From Burkholderiaceae bacterium (GTDB taxonomy: Bacteria > Pseudomonadota > Gammaproteobacteria > Burkholderiales > Burkholderiaceae_C): DNA of 5,813 bases. Within the stretch, counting starts at the first letter, position 1, and each line of letters starts with the position of its first letter. Positions 5,798 to 5,813 of the stretch are shown in pieces. The stretch is from positions 1-5,813 of the forward strand of contig JAOTTZ010000138.1 of NCBI GenBank assembly GCA_029864165.1, given 5' to 3'. The notes beneath the pieces were generated by a model. That model did not search any database. It was not told where the DNA came from and saw only the letters and a list, made by a program, of their open reading frames with translations. The position numbers were made by a program, and so were the translations under genes.

Positions 5798-5813
5798 CCA
5801 TACCGGCCCGCGT
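5788..5813 (+). CDS. hypC: HypC hydrogenase assembly chaperone, 5' fragment
   Basis: The last 26 bases encode MCLAIPAR and the start of one more codon, which is the hallmark N-terminus of HypC/HupF (MCLAIP). HypC binds HypD through Cys2, carries the Fe(CN)2CO group and delivers it to the large subunit precursor. Cys2 is present. The start overlaps the end of hypF by ten bases and has a strong ribosome binding site. The rest of the gene lies outside the window, so length and domain integrity cannot be judged. hypD and hypE would be expected to follow. Confidence 0.9.

Overview
The window holds a tightly packed, single-strand gene cluster for a soluble NAD-linked [NiFe] hydrogenase of the group 3d (HoxFUYH, bidirectional/NAD-reducing) type, followed by its maturation genes. 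The order is hoxU - hoxY - hoxH - hoxW - hypA - hypB - hypF (short form) - hypC (first codons only). This matches the layout I know from the soluble hydrogenase operon of Ralstonia eutropha (Cupriavidus necator) H16, hoxFUYHWI-hypA2B2F2, except that no hoxI lies between hoxW and hypA. The GC-rich coding sequence, the gene order and the wording of the protein motifs suggest a beta-proteobacterium, probably in or near Burkholderiales. That assignment is an inference.

Region by region: 1-119 is non-coding as far as can be seen and carries a two-tier stem-loop at 16-55. hoxF would be expected just upstream, outside the window. 120-839 is hoxU (diaphorase-side Fe-S electron carrier), 836-1399 hoxY (hydrogenase small subunit), 1408-2916 hoxH (Ni-Fe large subunit precursor), 2913-3392 hoxW (endopeptidase that trims HoxH), 3385-3729 hypA and 3732-4646 hypB (nickel delivery), 4643-5797 hypF (only the Kae1-like half of the usual carbamoyltransferase), and 5788 onward hypC. 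Every junction from hoxU on is an overlap of 4-10 bases or a gap of 2-8 bases, so the set reads as one translationally coupled operon.

How the genes work together: HoxH binds H2 at the Ni-Fe site, HoxY passes electrons through its proximal cluster to HoxU, and HoxU passes them on to the unseen HoxF, which reduces NAD+. HypF and HypC (with HypD and HypE, not in view) build and carry the Fe(CN)2CO group, HypA and HypB insert nickel, and HoxW finally removes the HoxH C-terminal peptide.

The system itself is known. The points that merit a second look are inside it: HypB has its histidine-rich stretch inserted within the GTPase domain rather than in the N-terminal linker, built on a 12-bp tandem repeat; HypF lacks its acylphosphatase, zinc-finger and Sua5-like domains; HoxH carries a 40-residue cleavable tail, longer than the 24 residues of R. 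eutropha HoxH; and hoxI is absent.
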